From Rhodospirillales bacterium URHD0017 (GTDB taxonomy: Bacteria > Pseudomonadota > Alphaproteobacteria > Reyranellales > Reyranellaceae), in assembly GCA_900110395.1 (NCBI GenBank), contig FODP01000033.1, positions 1 to 64,000 on the forward strand: a stretch of 64,000 nt of DNA, read 5' to 3'. The notes under the pieces are model-generated. The model saw only the letters and a list, made by a program, of their open reading frames with translations. It did not search any database and had not been told where the DNA came from. A program made the translations under genes and the position numbers. Within the stretch, counting starts at the first letter, position 1; each line of letters opens with the position of its first letter. Shown here in pieces: positions 48,622-56,938 of this stretch.

Positions 48622-50634
48622 ATGGCTTTCGAGATGGCATCGAACACGGTTCCCGACGAAGCGGCCGACTGGGGCCGGTACTCGGTGGAATCAACCTGTC
48701 CGCGGCCACGCGCGCAACGACTGGCCATGCGTGATCCCGACATCAGCGCCTTCTTCGTCTGCCGCACCGCCGTCCGTCTCAAGGACAAGACCTTTGCCCA
48801 AGGTGATGCGGTCTTCGTCAGGTCGGCCTGCCCGCTGAAGCCGAACCCGTCGTGCGACACCTACCAAAAGGGCCCCTTCAACGTCGCCTATCTCGATCCG
48901 CGCCACGTGCCGCTGAGGCACGTCGGAACCGTGCGCCTCCACGACGACCACCGCCCGTTCTTCGACATTGCCTGTCTGTTCGCCGTCAACATGCATGGCG
49001 ACGACGACGACGTTCGACTGGCCTTCAGCGACCACCTCGATCACACGCTCAACCACACCGATGACGTCGCGGTACTGCAGGGTCTCGGCATTACCGTCCT
49101 GCTCTCCGTGGTGGGAGATTGGGGAGACGCAGGCTGGAGCAAATTCACGACCCAGGAGGCTGCCGAAAAGTTCGCCAGGCTGCTCGTCGATACGGTGAAC
49201 AAATATGGGCTCGATGGCATCGACGTCGACGACGAGTATTCCAAAGGGTTCGGAAGTCACGACTCGCCCATCATGGTGACCAGCCACATCCGAAAGCTGG
49301 CGCCCGACATCATCATCGCCAAGGCTCTCTTCCACGACGACTACCTCTTCCAGCACACCTGGAACGGCAAGACGATGGCCCAGCAGCTCACCTATGGCTG
49401 GGAGATGGCGTACTTTAACCCGTCCGGCCTGTCCCGCCTCAAACCGTACACTGAAGACCCACCCGAGCCCGCCATGCGGATGCAGAAGCATCGGTTGGCG
49501 CTGGGTGTTCACTACGGCGAGCAGTCGAACGATGCCGTCGAATCCCAGACCCGTGACATACAGCAGCAGTCCTACGGCGGCATGATGGTCTTCGGCCTGG
49601 AGGACATCTCCAACTCCACGCCGATTGCAAGCCTGATAAGCAATCAGCTTTTCGGGCAGAAAGTCGAGCTCAACCGTGTCGGATGCTGGGGGCTGCCAAT
49701 GGGCGCTCTCGCGCTCGCGAACTCGGTCGAGGTATCCGGGGAATCCGTGCTCTATCTCAATATCGCTCCCGACGGCCAGGCGTTCGGCGCGCCGATCGCG
49801 GTGCAGGCGGCAAACAGCGACAAGCCGGAGGCGACCGGCAGCGGCTCTGCCATCACGGCCTTCAAAGGCCGCCTATGGTTCTCCTGGATCGGGCCCAAGA
49901 CGGAAGGAGCAGACCGCAGCCATCTGAACGTCTGTCCGGCGACGTTCGATCCCGAAAAGCAGCAGCTGACGTTCGGCGACAAGAAGGTGTTCGACGATCT
50001 TCCTCGCGGCGCCCTGGCGCCCGCGTCGGTCGACTTCAGAGGACGGCTTTATGTGGCGTGGACGGATACTGGCGGCTCCCTCCAGCTCCTGTCGGGCGAC
50101 GGCGAGGGCGCGTGGCGGCATGAGGGGAAAATCGCCGAGCAGGTGACGATCGCGCCGGCGCTTGCCGTCATTGGCGGCAGGCTATGCCTTGTCGCCGCGG
50201 ACGGCGCGGGGTTCTTCGCGATGCGATCGGAGGATGGCATCGTCTTCAAGAGCCGGACGCCCATCGGTATCCCGGGCATTCCGCGCGATGTCGGCGTCGC
50301 GCTCAATGGCGACTGGATATATGCAGCCTGCCTCGCCGGGAGCGAGGACCGGGCCATCCACGTCTGGCGCTCGCAAGACGGCCTCAACTACGAGCGCTTT
50401 CCCGCGCCGACACGAACATCGCCGGCCTATGCCGGCGCGCGCATCGCCACCCTGGGCCCGGACCTCTTCATCGTCGCAAAAGAGGGCACCAGCGGGCTGC
50501 GGCTGTGGTTCACGGTCCTGCAAGAGTACGACGCCATCGAATTTGCGGACCGGGGACTTCTGCCATCGATCACGAGCATCGCCACGCCGTCGCTCATGAC
50601 CCTGGCTTCGAACGACACCGCGCGCAGGGCATAG
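48622..50634 (+). CDS. GH18-type glycosidase (EndoH-like) with repeated C-terminal domain
   Basis: This is a 670-residue protein from the ATG at 48622. The N-terminal 350 residues form an alpha/beta barrel with the GH18 signature DGIDVDDE (Asp198 to Glu205; the Glu is the acid/base) following TVLLSVVGDWGDAGWSKFTT. The C-terminal 300 residues contain about five copies of a beta unit with the core G-R-L-hydrophobic-hydrophobic-Trp (KGRLWFSWIGPK, RGRLYVAWTDTG, GGRLCLVAADGA, NGDWIYAACLAG and LFIVAKE), suggesting a lectin- or propeller-like ligand domain. There is no signal peptide, which is unusual for a secreted glycosidase. It may cleave chitobiose or N-glycan cores. Alternative starts at 48541 and 48727 exist. 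Confidence 0.75.
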   Translation: MAFEMASNTVPDEAADWGRYSVESTCPRPRAQRLAMRDPDISAFFVCRTAVRLKDKTFAQGDAVFVRSACPLKPNPSCDTYQKGPFNVAYLDPRHVPLRHVGTVRLHDDHRPFFDIACLFAVNMHGDDDDVRLAFSDHLDHTLNHTDDVAVLQGLGITVLLSVVGDWGDAGWSKFTTQEAAEKFARLLVDTVNKYGLDGIDVDDEYSKGFGSHDSPIMVTSHIRKLAPDIIIAKALFHDDYLFQHTWNGKTMAQQLTYGWEMAYFNPSGLSRLKPYTEDPPEPAMRMQKHRLALGVHYGEQSNDAVESQTRDIQQQSYGGMMVFGLEDISNSTPIASLISNQLFGQKVELNRVGCWGLPMGALALANSVEVSGESVLYLNIAPDGQAFGAPIAVQAANSDKPEATGSGSAITAFKGRLWFSWIGPKTEGADRSHLNVCPATFDPEKQQLTFGDKKVFDDLPRGALAPASVDFRGRLYVAWTDTGGSLQLLSGDGEGAWRHEGKIAEQVTIAPALAVIGGRLCLVAADGAGFFAMRSEDGIVFKSRTPIGIPGIPRDVGVALNGDWIYAACLAGSEDRAIHVWRSQDGLNYERFPAPTRTSPAYAGARIATLGPDLFIVAKEGTSGLRLWFTVLQEYDAIEFADRGLLPSITSIATPSLMTLASNDTARRA

Positions 50635-50761
50635 GCGCCCGACACGGACCGGATACGACTTTCATGGAGTATCGGCTGGCGCCCATGCCAGCCCGATCGC
50701 CGCGGGCAGCGGCATCTCCCGCTGTCCTTCGTTTACGACAACCGCTCGAAAGGAAACGACC

Positions 50762-51697
50762 ATGACGTACTTCGGTGTCTGCTATTCCCCGTACCGCATC
50801 GGATCGGATTCGGATTGGGAGGGAAAGGTCACGCCGGCAACCGTCGAAGCCGACATGAACAACATCGTCAAAATGGGCTTTACTCACATCCGCACCTATG
50901 CGGTCCACAATGGCAATCAATGGAACGTCGAAAAGGCGCTAGCCCATAAGCTCAAATTCGCGCTCGGCGTATGGATGAGGGGCTTGAAGCACTCGGATTG
51001 GGAGACCTGGAACAAAGAGCAAATCGACTTTGCCCTGAAGCAGGTAAAACTCTCTGCCAACGGAGCTCCGATCGCCCTGGACCTGGTGATCGGCAACGAA
51101 GTGGATAGGGACGACAACGACATCTACACCGCCGAGATCATCTCGAAAGCCATGGCCTACGCGAAGCAACAGAGACAAGCGGTTCCCAACTTGAAGGCCC
51201 GGGTGACGACCTGCTTCAGTGGCACGGTCGCGGCGGACACCCGGACGTCGCAATGGACGAACATCATCCAGAAAGAGTGCGAAGAGGTCGTCTACCTGAC
51301 GGTCTACCCCTGGTACGGACAAGGCGATCAGTGGGAGAAGCGCAGCACCCCGATGAATCCGAACAACATCGACCCGCAGATGGCTTGGTCGTTCAACGAA
51401 GGTGGCATCAGGAACGTGACCCAGTGGGCATTCAAAGAGGTCGTCATCGCAGAGATCGGCTGGCCCAGCGCAGGCAAGCCCAAGTGGGCGACAAAGGACT
51501 GGTCGGCCACGCCCCAGAACGAGAAGGCCAACCTCGCTACGACGAGGACGTGGTTCGCCAAGAACAACTGGAACAAGGGCAACACGCCTTTCAGTGCCTA
51601 CTGGTTCTCGATGTTCGACGAGCCCTGGAAGACGGCAGAAGGTACGCAGGGCCCGCACTGGGGCGTGCTCGACAAAGACGGCAACCCGAAGTGGTGA
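50762..51697 (+). CDS. GH17-type beta-1,3-glucanase
   Basis: This is a 311-residue barrel enzyme. GH17 catalytic motifs are visible: acid/base Glu113 in LDLVIGNEVDRDDNDIY and nucleophile Glu231 in VVIAEIGWPSAGKPKW. YFGVCYSPYRIGSDSDWEGK opens the protein, as in fungal and plant-type GH17 domains, and AYWFSMFDEPWKTAEGTQGP closes it. It should hydrolyse or transglycosylate beta-1,3-glucans. There is no signal peptide, although the barrel is complete, so export would need another route. It follows the GH18 gene by 127 bases. Codon use is less GC-biased than in neighbours, which hints at acquisition. Confidence 0.87.
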   Translation: MTYFGVCYSPYRIGSDSDWEGKVTPATVEADMNNIVKMGFTHIRTYAVHNGNQWNVEKALAHKLKFALGVWMRGLKHSDWETWNKEQIDFALKQVKLSANGAPIALDLVIGNEVDRDDNDIYTAEIISKAMAYAKQQRQAVPNLKARVTTCFSGTVAADTRTSQWTNIIQKECEEVVYLTVYPWYGQGDQWEKRSTPMNPNNIDPQMAWSFNEGGIRNVTQWAFKEVVIAEIGWPSAGKPKWATKDWSATPQNEKANLATTRTWFAKNNWNKGNTPFSAYWFSMFDEPWKTAEGTQGPHWGVLDKDGNPKW

Positions 51698-51736
51698 TTC
51701 TGGCAGGCTGCCAGCGGTCAAAACCGGGCGGATAGA

Positions 51737-51764
51737 GACAAGGGGTTGAAACCGGCCCCTTGTC
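51737..51764. repeat. Hairpin after the GH17 gene
   Basis: Arms GACAAGGGG (51737-51745) and CCCCTTGTC (51756-51764) flank a ten-base loop, 40 bases after the GH17 stop. There is no U-tract, so termination would be Rho-assisted or weak. A second hairpin lies 86 bases further on. Confidence 0.6.
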
Positions 51765-51849
51765 ACCGGCGCGGACGGACGAACCGCACGGAATGTTACC
51801 GCCAGACAATCGCAATCAATGCGTACATGATTGCCCGGTACTGTTGTCA

Positions 51850-51892
51850 TGTCGCGGTGCGCCCTCCCCTGGTGGTCGGTCGCACCGCGACA
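51850..51892. repeat. 12-bp-stem hairpin in the lytic transglycosylase leader
   Basis: Perfect arms TGTCGCGGTGCG (51850-51861) and CGCACCGCGACA (51881-51892) enclose a 19-base loop. It lies 50 bases before the transglycosylase ATG. It may be a terminator relic, a leader structure or a DNA-binding palindrome; no T-run follows on either strand. Confidence 0.6.
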
Positions 51893-51941
51893 AGGTGCAC
51901 GGGAAGAAGCTCGTCGTGATGGTTTCGCGCCATACCGCCCC

Positions 51942-52847
51942 ATGAAGCACACGATGCTCGGGTGGACGCTGATGTTTCGGCTCATGACAGCCTGCGTGGT
52001 GCTGGCAGTTGCCGCGTCGCCGGTCACTCCGGCGCACGCCGAGCCGCAAACAAGGGATCCGCGTCCCTCCGTTGACGACATCTGCCGCACCTTGGCGCAG
52101 GCGGCGACCGACAACGAGCTCCCCGAGGAGTTCTTCACGCGCCTGATCTGGCAGGAGAGCCGCTTCGACCCGTCGGCGGTCAGCCCGGCGGGCGCGCAGG
52201 GCATCGCGCAGTTCATGCCGCAGACCGCGGCGATGCGCGGACTCGCCAACGCGTTCGAGCCACTCGAGGCCTTGCGAGAGTCGGCGAGCTACCTGCGCGA
52301 GCTGCGCACGACCTTCCGCGGCAACCTTGGCCTGGCCGCCGCGGCCTACAATGCCGGCCCCGGCCAGGTCGAAGCCTGGCTCGCCCGGCGCCGCCCCCTT
52401 CCCTTCGAGACACAGTCCTACGTCCGCATCATCACCGGCTACGCCGCCGAGGCCTGGGCGTCGCCGACGCCGCCGGAGGTGCCGTCAAGCACGGCGGCCT
52501 CGAACGCCGCAATTGGCGCGCGCTGCGTCGAACTCGCCAAGCTCTTGATCGACCGTCCGCAGCGTCGTCGCCACCTCGCGTCCGATCCGGCGTGGGGACC
52601 GTGGGGCGTCCAGCTTGCCGGCACCTGGTCAGAAGGACGTGTGCTCGCCACCTACGAGCAGCTGCGGCGCCGCTACGCCGGCGTTCTCGGCGACCGGCTG
52701 CCGCTGGTCCTGGACGCGCAGCGGCGGGCGCCCTCGCGCTTCCTCGTCCGGGTCTCGGAAAGCAGCCGCAAGGACGCCGACACCCTGTGCACCAGGCTCA
52801 AGGCCGCCGGTGGTTCTTGTATCGTCCTCCGCAACCCTCGCGACTAG
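51942..52847 (+). CDS. Lytic transglycosylase (SLT) with SPOR-like C-terminus
   Basis: This is a 301-residue exported protein (signal peptide FRLMTACVVLAVAASPVTPAHA). The SLT domain has LIWQESRFDPSAVSPAGAQG with catalytic Glu72, IAQFMPQTAAMRGLANAFEP and LGLAAAAYNAGPGQVEAWLA. The C-terminal 100 residues (WGVQLAGTWSEGRVLATYEQ, FLVRVSESSRKDADTLCTRL, AGGSCIVLRN) resemble a SPOR-type peptidoglycan-binding fold. The enzyme cleaves murein glycan strands. It follows two glycosidase genes on the same strand, but a 244-base gap and hairpins separate them. The ATG lacks a strong ribosome site. Confidence 0.88.
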   Translation: MKHTMLGWTLMFRLMTACVVLAVAASPVTPAHAEPQTRDPRPSVDDICRTLAQAATDNELPEEFFTRLIWQESRFDPSAVSPAGAQGIAQFMPQTAAMRGLANAFEPLEALRESASYLRELRTTFRGNLGLAAAAYNAGPGQVEAWLARRRPLPFETQSYVRIITGYAAEAWASPTPPEVPSSTAASNAAIGARCVELAKLLIDRPQRRRHLASDPAWGPWGVQLAGTWSEGRVLATYEQLRRRYAGVLGDRLPLVLDAQRRAPSRFLVRVSESSRKDADTLCTRLKAAGGSCIVLRNPRD

Positions 52848-52938
52848 ACGGTCGCAAGCTTGTCCGGCCCGGTGCCGAGGCCTACACTTCCTGAATAAAT
52901 CTTGCTGATAAACAGCATGGGTACCAGGGAGGAACAAA

Positions 52939-54243
52939 ATGGCTCGTGTTACGCGTCGCAAGTTCCTGAAGGCCTCGGGCACTGGCGCAATGGCCGGCAT
53001 TCTCGCAACCGGCACGGCACCCGCTTACGCACAGACCTCAGGCTTGCACTGGTTGAAGTGGAACGACTTCGTTCCCGCCGGCGATCAGATCCTGCGCCAG
53101 TCGCTGCTGGCCGAAGCCGAGAAGGCGCTCGGCTTCAAGATCAACATGGAGACGATCGGCCTCAACGACCTGCAGCCGCGGGCGACGGCGGCGATCCAGG
53201 CGCAAGGCGGCGCCGACATCATCATGATCTTCGACAACAAGGCGCAGCTCTATGGCGACAGCTGCGCCGACGTGTCTGCCGTATGCGAGGCGCTGGGCGC
53301 GGCGCAGGGCGGCTACTACGACCTCGCCAAGGCCAACACGCACGACGGCAAGAAGTGGATTGCCGTCCCCTACTGCATCATCGGCGCGATGGTCGCCTAC
53401 CGTAAATCGTGGTTCGACGAGATCGGCGTCACCAAGTTCCCCGAGACCTGGGAGGAATATCGCGAGGCCGGCAAGAAGCTCAAGGCCACGGGCCGCCCGC
53501 TCGGGCAGACGCTGGGCCACACGGTCGGCGACGCGCCGGCGTTCGCCTATCCCTACCTGTGGTCGTGGGGCGGGCGCGAAGTCGAGGAAGACGGCAAGAC
53601 CGTCAAGCTCAACACCAGGGAGACGATCGAGTCGGTGAAGTTCCTGACGGCGTTCTGGAAGGACTCGCACGACGAGGGCGGTCTCGCCTGGGACGATTCC
53701 AACAACAACCGCGCCTTCCTGTCGGGCACCATCAGCGCCACGCTGAACGGCGCATCGATCTACATCGAAGCGCTGCGCAAGCCCGACCAATACAAGACCG
53801 ACAAGGGCGCGCAGCTCAAGACCGACATCCAGCACGCGCCATTGCCCAAGGGACCGGCCGGCCAGTTCGGCGTCCATCCCTTCCAGTGCATGATGGTGAT
53901 GAAGTATTCGAAGAACCAGAAGCAGGCGATGGAATTCCTGAAGTGGTTCCACTCGACCGACGTCTACGACAAGTGGTTCAACGTGCAGAAGGGCTTCGCC
54001 ACCGGTCCCACCAAGCAGTGGGAGAACCATAAGATGTGGCAGGAGGATCCGGTGATGGCGCCCTACCGCGTCGCGCCGCGACTGGGCCGCGTCTACGGCC
54101 ATGCCGGGCCGGCGGGAGCGAAGGCCGCCGAAGTGCTCTCCAAGTACATCATCGTCGACATGTACGCCAAAGCCGTCCAGGGCATGTCCGCCGAGGACGC
54201 CGTGAAGTGGGCCGACGGCGAAGTACGCAAGGTCTACGGCTAG
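52939..54243 (+). CDS. Sugar-type ABC substrate-binding protein, Tat-exported
   Basis: This is a 434-residue family-1 solute-binding protein. The Tat signal is RVTRRKFLKASGTGAMAGIL (twin arginine with FLK). The mature protein has LHWLKWNDFVPAGDQILRQS, AIQAQGGADIIMIFDNKAQL, PYCIIGAMVAYRKSWFDEIG and GPAGQFGVHPFQCMMVMKYS. It resembles MalE-like receptors for oligosaccharides or polyols. No permease or ATPase gene is adjacent. GGGAGGAA precedes the start. A second, distantly related receptor follows after an 11-base-stem hairpin. Confidence 0.88.
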   Translation: MARVTRRKFLKASGTGAMAGILATGTAPAYAQTSGLHWLKWNDFVPAGDQILRQSLLAEAEKALGFKINMETIGLNDLQPRATAAIQAQGGADIIMIFDNKAQLYGDSCADVSAVCEALGAAQGGYYDLAKANTHDGKKWIAVPYCIIGAMVAYRKSWFDEIGVTKFPETWEEYREAGKKLKATGRPLGQTLGHTVGDAPAFAYPYLWSWGGREVEEDGKTVKLNTRETIESVKFLTAFWKDSHDEGGLAWDDSNNNRAFLSGTISATLNGASIYIEALRKPDQYKTDKGAQLKTDIQHAPLPKGPAGQFGVHPFQCMMVMKYSKNQKQAMEFLKWFHSTDVYDKWFNVQKGFATGPTKQWENHKMWQEDPVMAPYRVAPRLGRVYGHAGPAGAKAAEVLSKYIIVDMYAKAVQGMSAEDAVKWADGEVRKVYG

Positions 54244-54266
54244 CCACTTCCAGACGCGTAGCGTCG

Positions 54267-54292
54267 CTGCGTTCCTCAACCGAGGAACGCAG
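54267..54292. repeat. Hairpin between the two sugar-receptor genes
   Basis: Arms CTGCGTTCCTC (54267-54277) and GAGGAACGCAG (54282-54292) leave a four-base loop, about 25 bases after the first receptor's stop. A downstream T-tract is missing, so it is a partial terminator or an mRNA-stabilising structure. Confidence 0.65.
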
Positions 54293-54426
54293 AAGTCCCG
54301 TGCTTATCGGTGAATCGCTTAGCGGAATTCCGTTGCGCGGCATTGCATGCATCCCTAGCATTCAGACAAGGCCACAAAGGCCATCGCATCGCGGTCAACG
54401 CGAGCAACAACAGAGGAGGAACGCAC

Positions 54427-55770
54427 ATGACTAGGAGGACAGTCAGTCGGCGTCGCTTTGTTAAGAACACAGTCGCTCTCTCGTCGGCCCTGGTGGTCGC
54501 GCCGTTCGTGCGCGGCGCCTATGCCGCGGGCAAGCTTTCAATCGGTCTGTGGGACCATTGGGTGCCCGGGGCCAACGCCGGCGCCGAGGCCATCGCCAAG
54601 GCATGGGCGGAAAAAGAGAAGGTCGATCTGCAGATCGACTTCATCACCTCGCAAGGCAACAAGCTGATCCTGACCGCGGCCGCCGAGGCACAGGCGCGTT
54701 CGGGCCACGACATCCTGGCGCTCGGCAGCTGGGATTGCGCGCGCTACGCCGATCAGCTCGCGCCGGTCGACGACGTCATGGCGTCGCTGGTCAAGCAGAA
54801 CGGCAAGGCCAGCGCGATCACGACATACCTCGGCGTGATCGACGGTAAGTGGCTGGGCGTGCCGGGAACGCCGGGCGCCCAGTTCAAGGGGCCGGCGTCG
54901 CGCATCGACCTCCTGAAGCAGCACGCCGGCATCGACATCCAGGCCATGTACCCGGCCGGAGCGCCACCCAAGGCCGACAGCTGGACGCTCGACGCCTTCC
55001 TGAAGGCGGCAGCGGCCTGCCACAAGGCGGGCTTCCCGTTCGGCATCGGGCTCGGCACGACGGCCGATTCGGTCGATACCTGCGGCGGCATCTTCCACAG
55101 CTTCGATGCGAATCTCGTGGACGCCAAGGGAGAGATCACGGCCAGAAGCGACAACGTCAAGAAGGCGCTCGAGTACTGGAAGCAGCTCGCGGCCTACCTG
55201 CCGCCGGATGCGCCGTCGTGGGACGATGCCAGCAACAACAAGATGTTCGTCGCCGGCAAGACCGCGCTGATCATGAACCCGCCCAGCGCCTGGGCCGTGG
55301 CCCGGCGCGACCGGCCGGAAGTGGCCGAGCAGACCTGGCATCACGGCATGGCCGCCGGCCCGGCCGGACGTTTCGGTCCGTTCACGACGCCGTTCTGGGG
55401 CGTGTGGAACTTCGGCAAGAACCAGAGCGCGGCGAAGAGCCTGCTGACTGCGCTGTCGCAGCCGGAGGCGATCGAGGCGATGGTGAAAGCGAGCGCCGGC
55501 TACGACATTCCGGCCTTCGCCAATCTGACGTCCCTGAAGGTGTGGGCGGAGGAAGGGCCGCCCAAGGGCACGCTCTATCACTACTCCAACCCGTACAACC
55601 ACCAGATCCTGTCGATCGCCGCCGCGCCGGCGCCGCACAGGATCGCGGTCCAGATCTATCGCCACGGCCTGCAGACCCAGATGGTGGTGCGCTACGCCAT
55701 CAAGAACGAGCCGATGAACAAGGTGCTCGACTTCGCGGTCAACGAGCTCGAGGGCTACATGCGGGTGTGA
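54427..55770 (+). CDS. Sugar-type ABC substrate-binding protein, Tat-exported (second copy type)
   Basis: This is a 447-residue receptor with a Tat signal (TVSRRRFVKNTVALSSALVV). It has LSIGLWDHWVPGANAGAEAI, AEAQARSGHDILALGSWDCA, WLGVPGTPGAQFKGPASRID, MFVAGKTALIMNPPSAWAVA and FTTPFWGVWNFGKNQSAAKS. It belongs to the same broad fold as the preceding protein but shares little direct similarity, so it is not a recent duplicate. A very good site (GAGGAGGAACG) precedes the ATG. It is also without a transporter core nearby. Its end is followed by a palindromic repeat. Confidence 0.87.
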   Translation: MTRRTVSRRRFVKNTVALSSALVVAPFVRGAYAAGKLSIGLWDHWVPGANAGAEAIAKAWAEKEKVDLQIDFITSQGNKLILTAAAEAQARSGHDILALGSWDCARYADQLAPVDDVMASLVKQNGKASAITTYLGVIDGKWLGVPGTPGAQFKGPASRIDLLKQHAGIDIQAMYPAGAPPKADSWTLDAFLKAAAACHKAGFPFGIGLGTTADSVDTCGGIFHSFDANLVDAKGEITARSDNVKKALEYWKQLAAYLPPDAPSWDDASNNKMFVAGKTALIMNPPSAWAVARRDRPEVAEQTWHHGMAAGPAGRFGPFTTPFWGVWNFGKNQSAAKSLLTALSQPEAIEAMVKASAGYDIPAFANLTSLKVWAEEGPPKGTLYHYSNPYNHQILSIAAAPAPHRIAVQIYRHGLQTQMVVRYAIKNEPMNKVLDFAVNELEGYMRV

Positions 55771-55783
55771 CCTCGTGCCCCCT

Positions 55784-55882
55784 CATGCTCCTCTCCCCCG
55801 CTAGGGGGAGAGGTTGGGTGAGGGGGTTACACCCGCCGCTGCCCCCCCCCCCCCCCCCCCCCCCCAGCGGGGGAGAGGAACA
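55784..55882. repeat. Palindromic repeat with a 24-C homopolymer
   Basis: The segment holds CCTCTCCCCCGCTAGGGGGAGAGG followed by GTTGGGTGAGGGGGTTAC, a run of 24 consecutive C (55842-55865), and a final AGCGGGGGAGAGG arm. It lies between a plus-strand receptor gene and the minus-strand dpp-type operon, just past both stops. The right arms mirror the left ones, so the C-run appears to be an expanded hairpin arm. Homopolymer length may be inexact from sequencing. Confidence 0.75.
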
Positions 55883-55902
55883 TGAGTGGCGCGGACTAAG
55901 CT

Positions 55903-56931
55903 CTACGCCGCGCTTCCCGCGTACGTCCGCTCCTCGACCCCGAGGCGGCCCTCCTCGATCGCGTGGCACGCCACCGTGCCGCCTTCGATGGGCAGCGCCT
56001 TCGGACGCTCGACCTTGCAGCGCTCGTTGGCGAACGGGCAGCGCGGATGGAAGCTACAGCCGGTCGGCGGATTGATCGGGCTCGGCACCTCGCCCGCCAC
56101 CGGTGCGCGCTGCCGGCCGGTCATGTCGAGGTCGGGGATCGTGTCCAGAAGCATGCGCGTGTACGGATGCTTGGGGCGCTTGAACAGCGTGTCGGTCGGC
56201 GCCACCTCGACCAGCCGGCCGAGGTACATCACGCCGACGCGAGTCGAGATGTGATAGACGACCGCGAGGTTGTGGCTGATGAACAGGTAGGTCAGCTGCA
56301 GGCGGCGCTGCAGATCGACCATGAGGTTCAGGATCTGCGCCTGCACCGAGACGTCGAGCGCCGAGGTCGGCTCGTCACACACCAGGAACTCGGGGTGGCT
56401 CGCGAGCGCGCGGGCGATCGAGATGCGCTGGCGCTGGCCGCCGGAGAATTCGTGCGGGTACTTGGCGCCGTCGGCCGGCGTCAGGCGCACCTGGCGCAGG
56501 CGCTCGCCGACCTGGTTCTCGAGATCGGCCTTGTCCTTGGCCAGGCCAAAGGCGCGGATCGGCTCGGCGACGATGTCGAACACGCGCCAGCGCGGATTGA
56601 GGCTGGCGTACGGGTCCTGGAAGATCATCTGCATGCGCCGGCGCAGCGCCGCCATGTCGGCGCGGCTGCGCGGGCCCGCCATGTCGTTGCCGTCGAATTC
56701 GATCGAGCCCGCGGTCGGCGGGTAGAGGCCGACCACCAGGCGCGCGACCGTCGACTTGCCGCAGCCCGATTCGCCCACCAGCGAGAAGGTCTCGCCCTTG
56801 GCGATCTCGATGTCGATGCCGTCGACCGCCTGCACGATCTGGCGCGGCCGGCCTTCCAGGGTGCGCACCAGCCAGGGCGCCGACACGTCGAAGTAGCGCT
56901 TCAGGCCTTCGATCTTGACGAACTGGCTCAT
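55903..56931 (-). CDS. Peptide-type ABC transporter ATPase (DppF/OppF family)
   Basis: This is a 342-residue ATPase: Walker A VGESGCGKSTVAR, Q-loop FQDPYASLNPRW, signature FSGGQRQRISIARALASHPE, Walker B FLVCDEPTSALDV and H-loop ISHNLAVVYHIS. The C-terminal oligopeptide-binding extension with GCSFHPRCPFANERCKVERP carries the Cys cluster typical of OppF/DppF proteins. It is the last gene of the operon and pairs with the DppD-type ATPase encoded seven bases upstream. The start at 56931 (MSQFVKIEG) is preferred over a longer frame overlapping the upstream gene. Confidence 0.93.
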   Translation of the reverse strand: MSQFVKIEGLKRYFDVSAPWLVRTLEGRPRQIVQAVDGIDIEIAKGETFSLVGESGCGKSTVARLVVGLYPPTAGSIEFDGNDMAGPRSRADMAALRRRMQMIFQDPYASLNPRWRVFDIVAEPIRAFGLAKDKADLENQVGERLRQVRLTPADGAKYPHEFSGGQRQRISIARALASHPEFLVCDEPTSALDVSVQAQILNLMVDLQRRLQLTYLFISHNLAVVYHISTRVGVMYLGRLVEVAPTDTLFKRPKHPYTRMLLDTIPDLDMTGRQRAPVAGEVPSPINPPTGCSFHPRCPFANERCKVERPKALPIEGGTVACHAIEEGRLGVEERTYAGSAA

Positions 56932-56938
56932 GCTGCCG

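Noticed and set aside
48573..48737. Short frame starting at an ATG with a good ribosome site ahead of the GH18 gene
   Set aside because: The peptide is Arg/Gly-rich and ends after 54 codons. It overlaps the start of a well-supported gene in another frame.
55784..55882. Phase-variable coding tract
   Set aside because: The C-run lies outside both flanking genes, beyond their stops, and no frame crosses it in a meaningful way.
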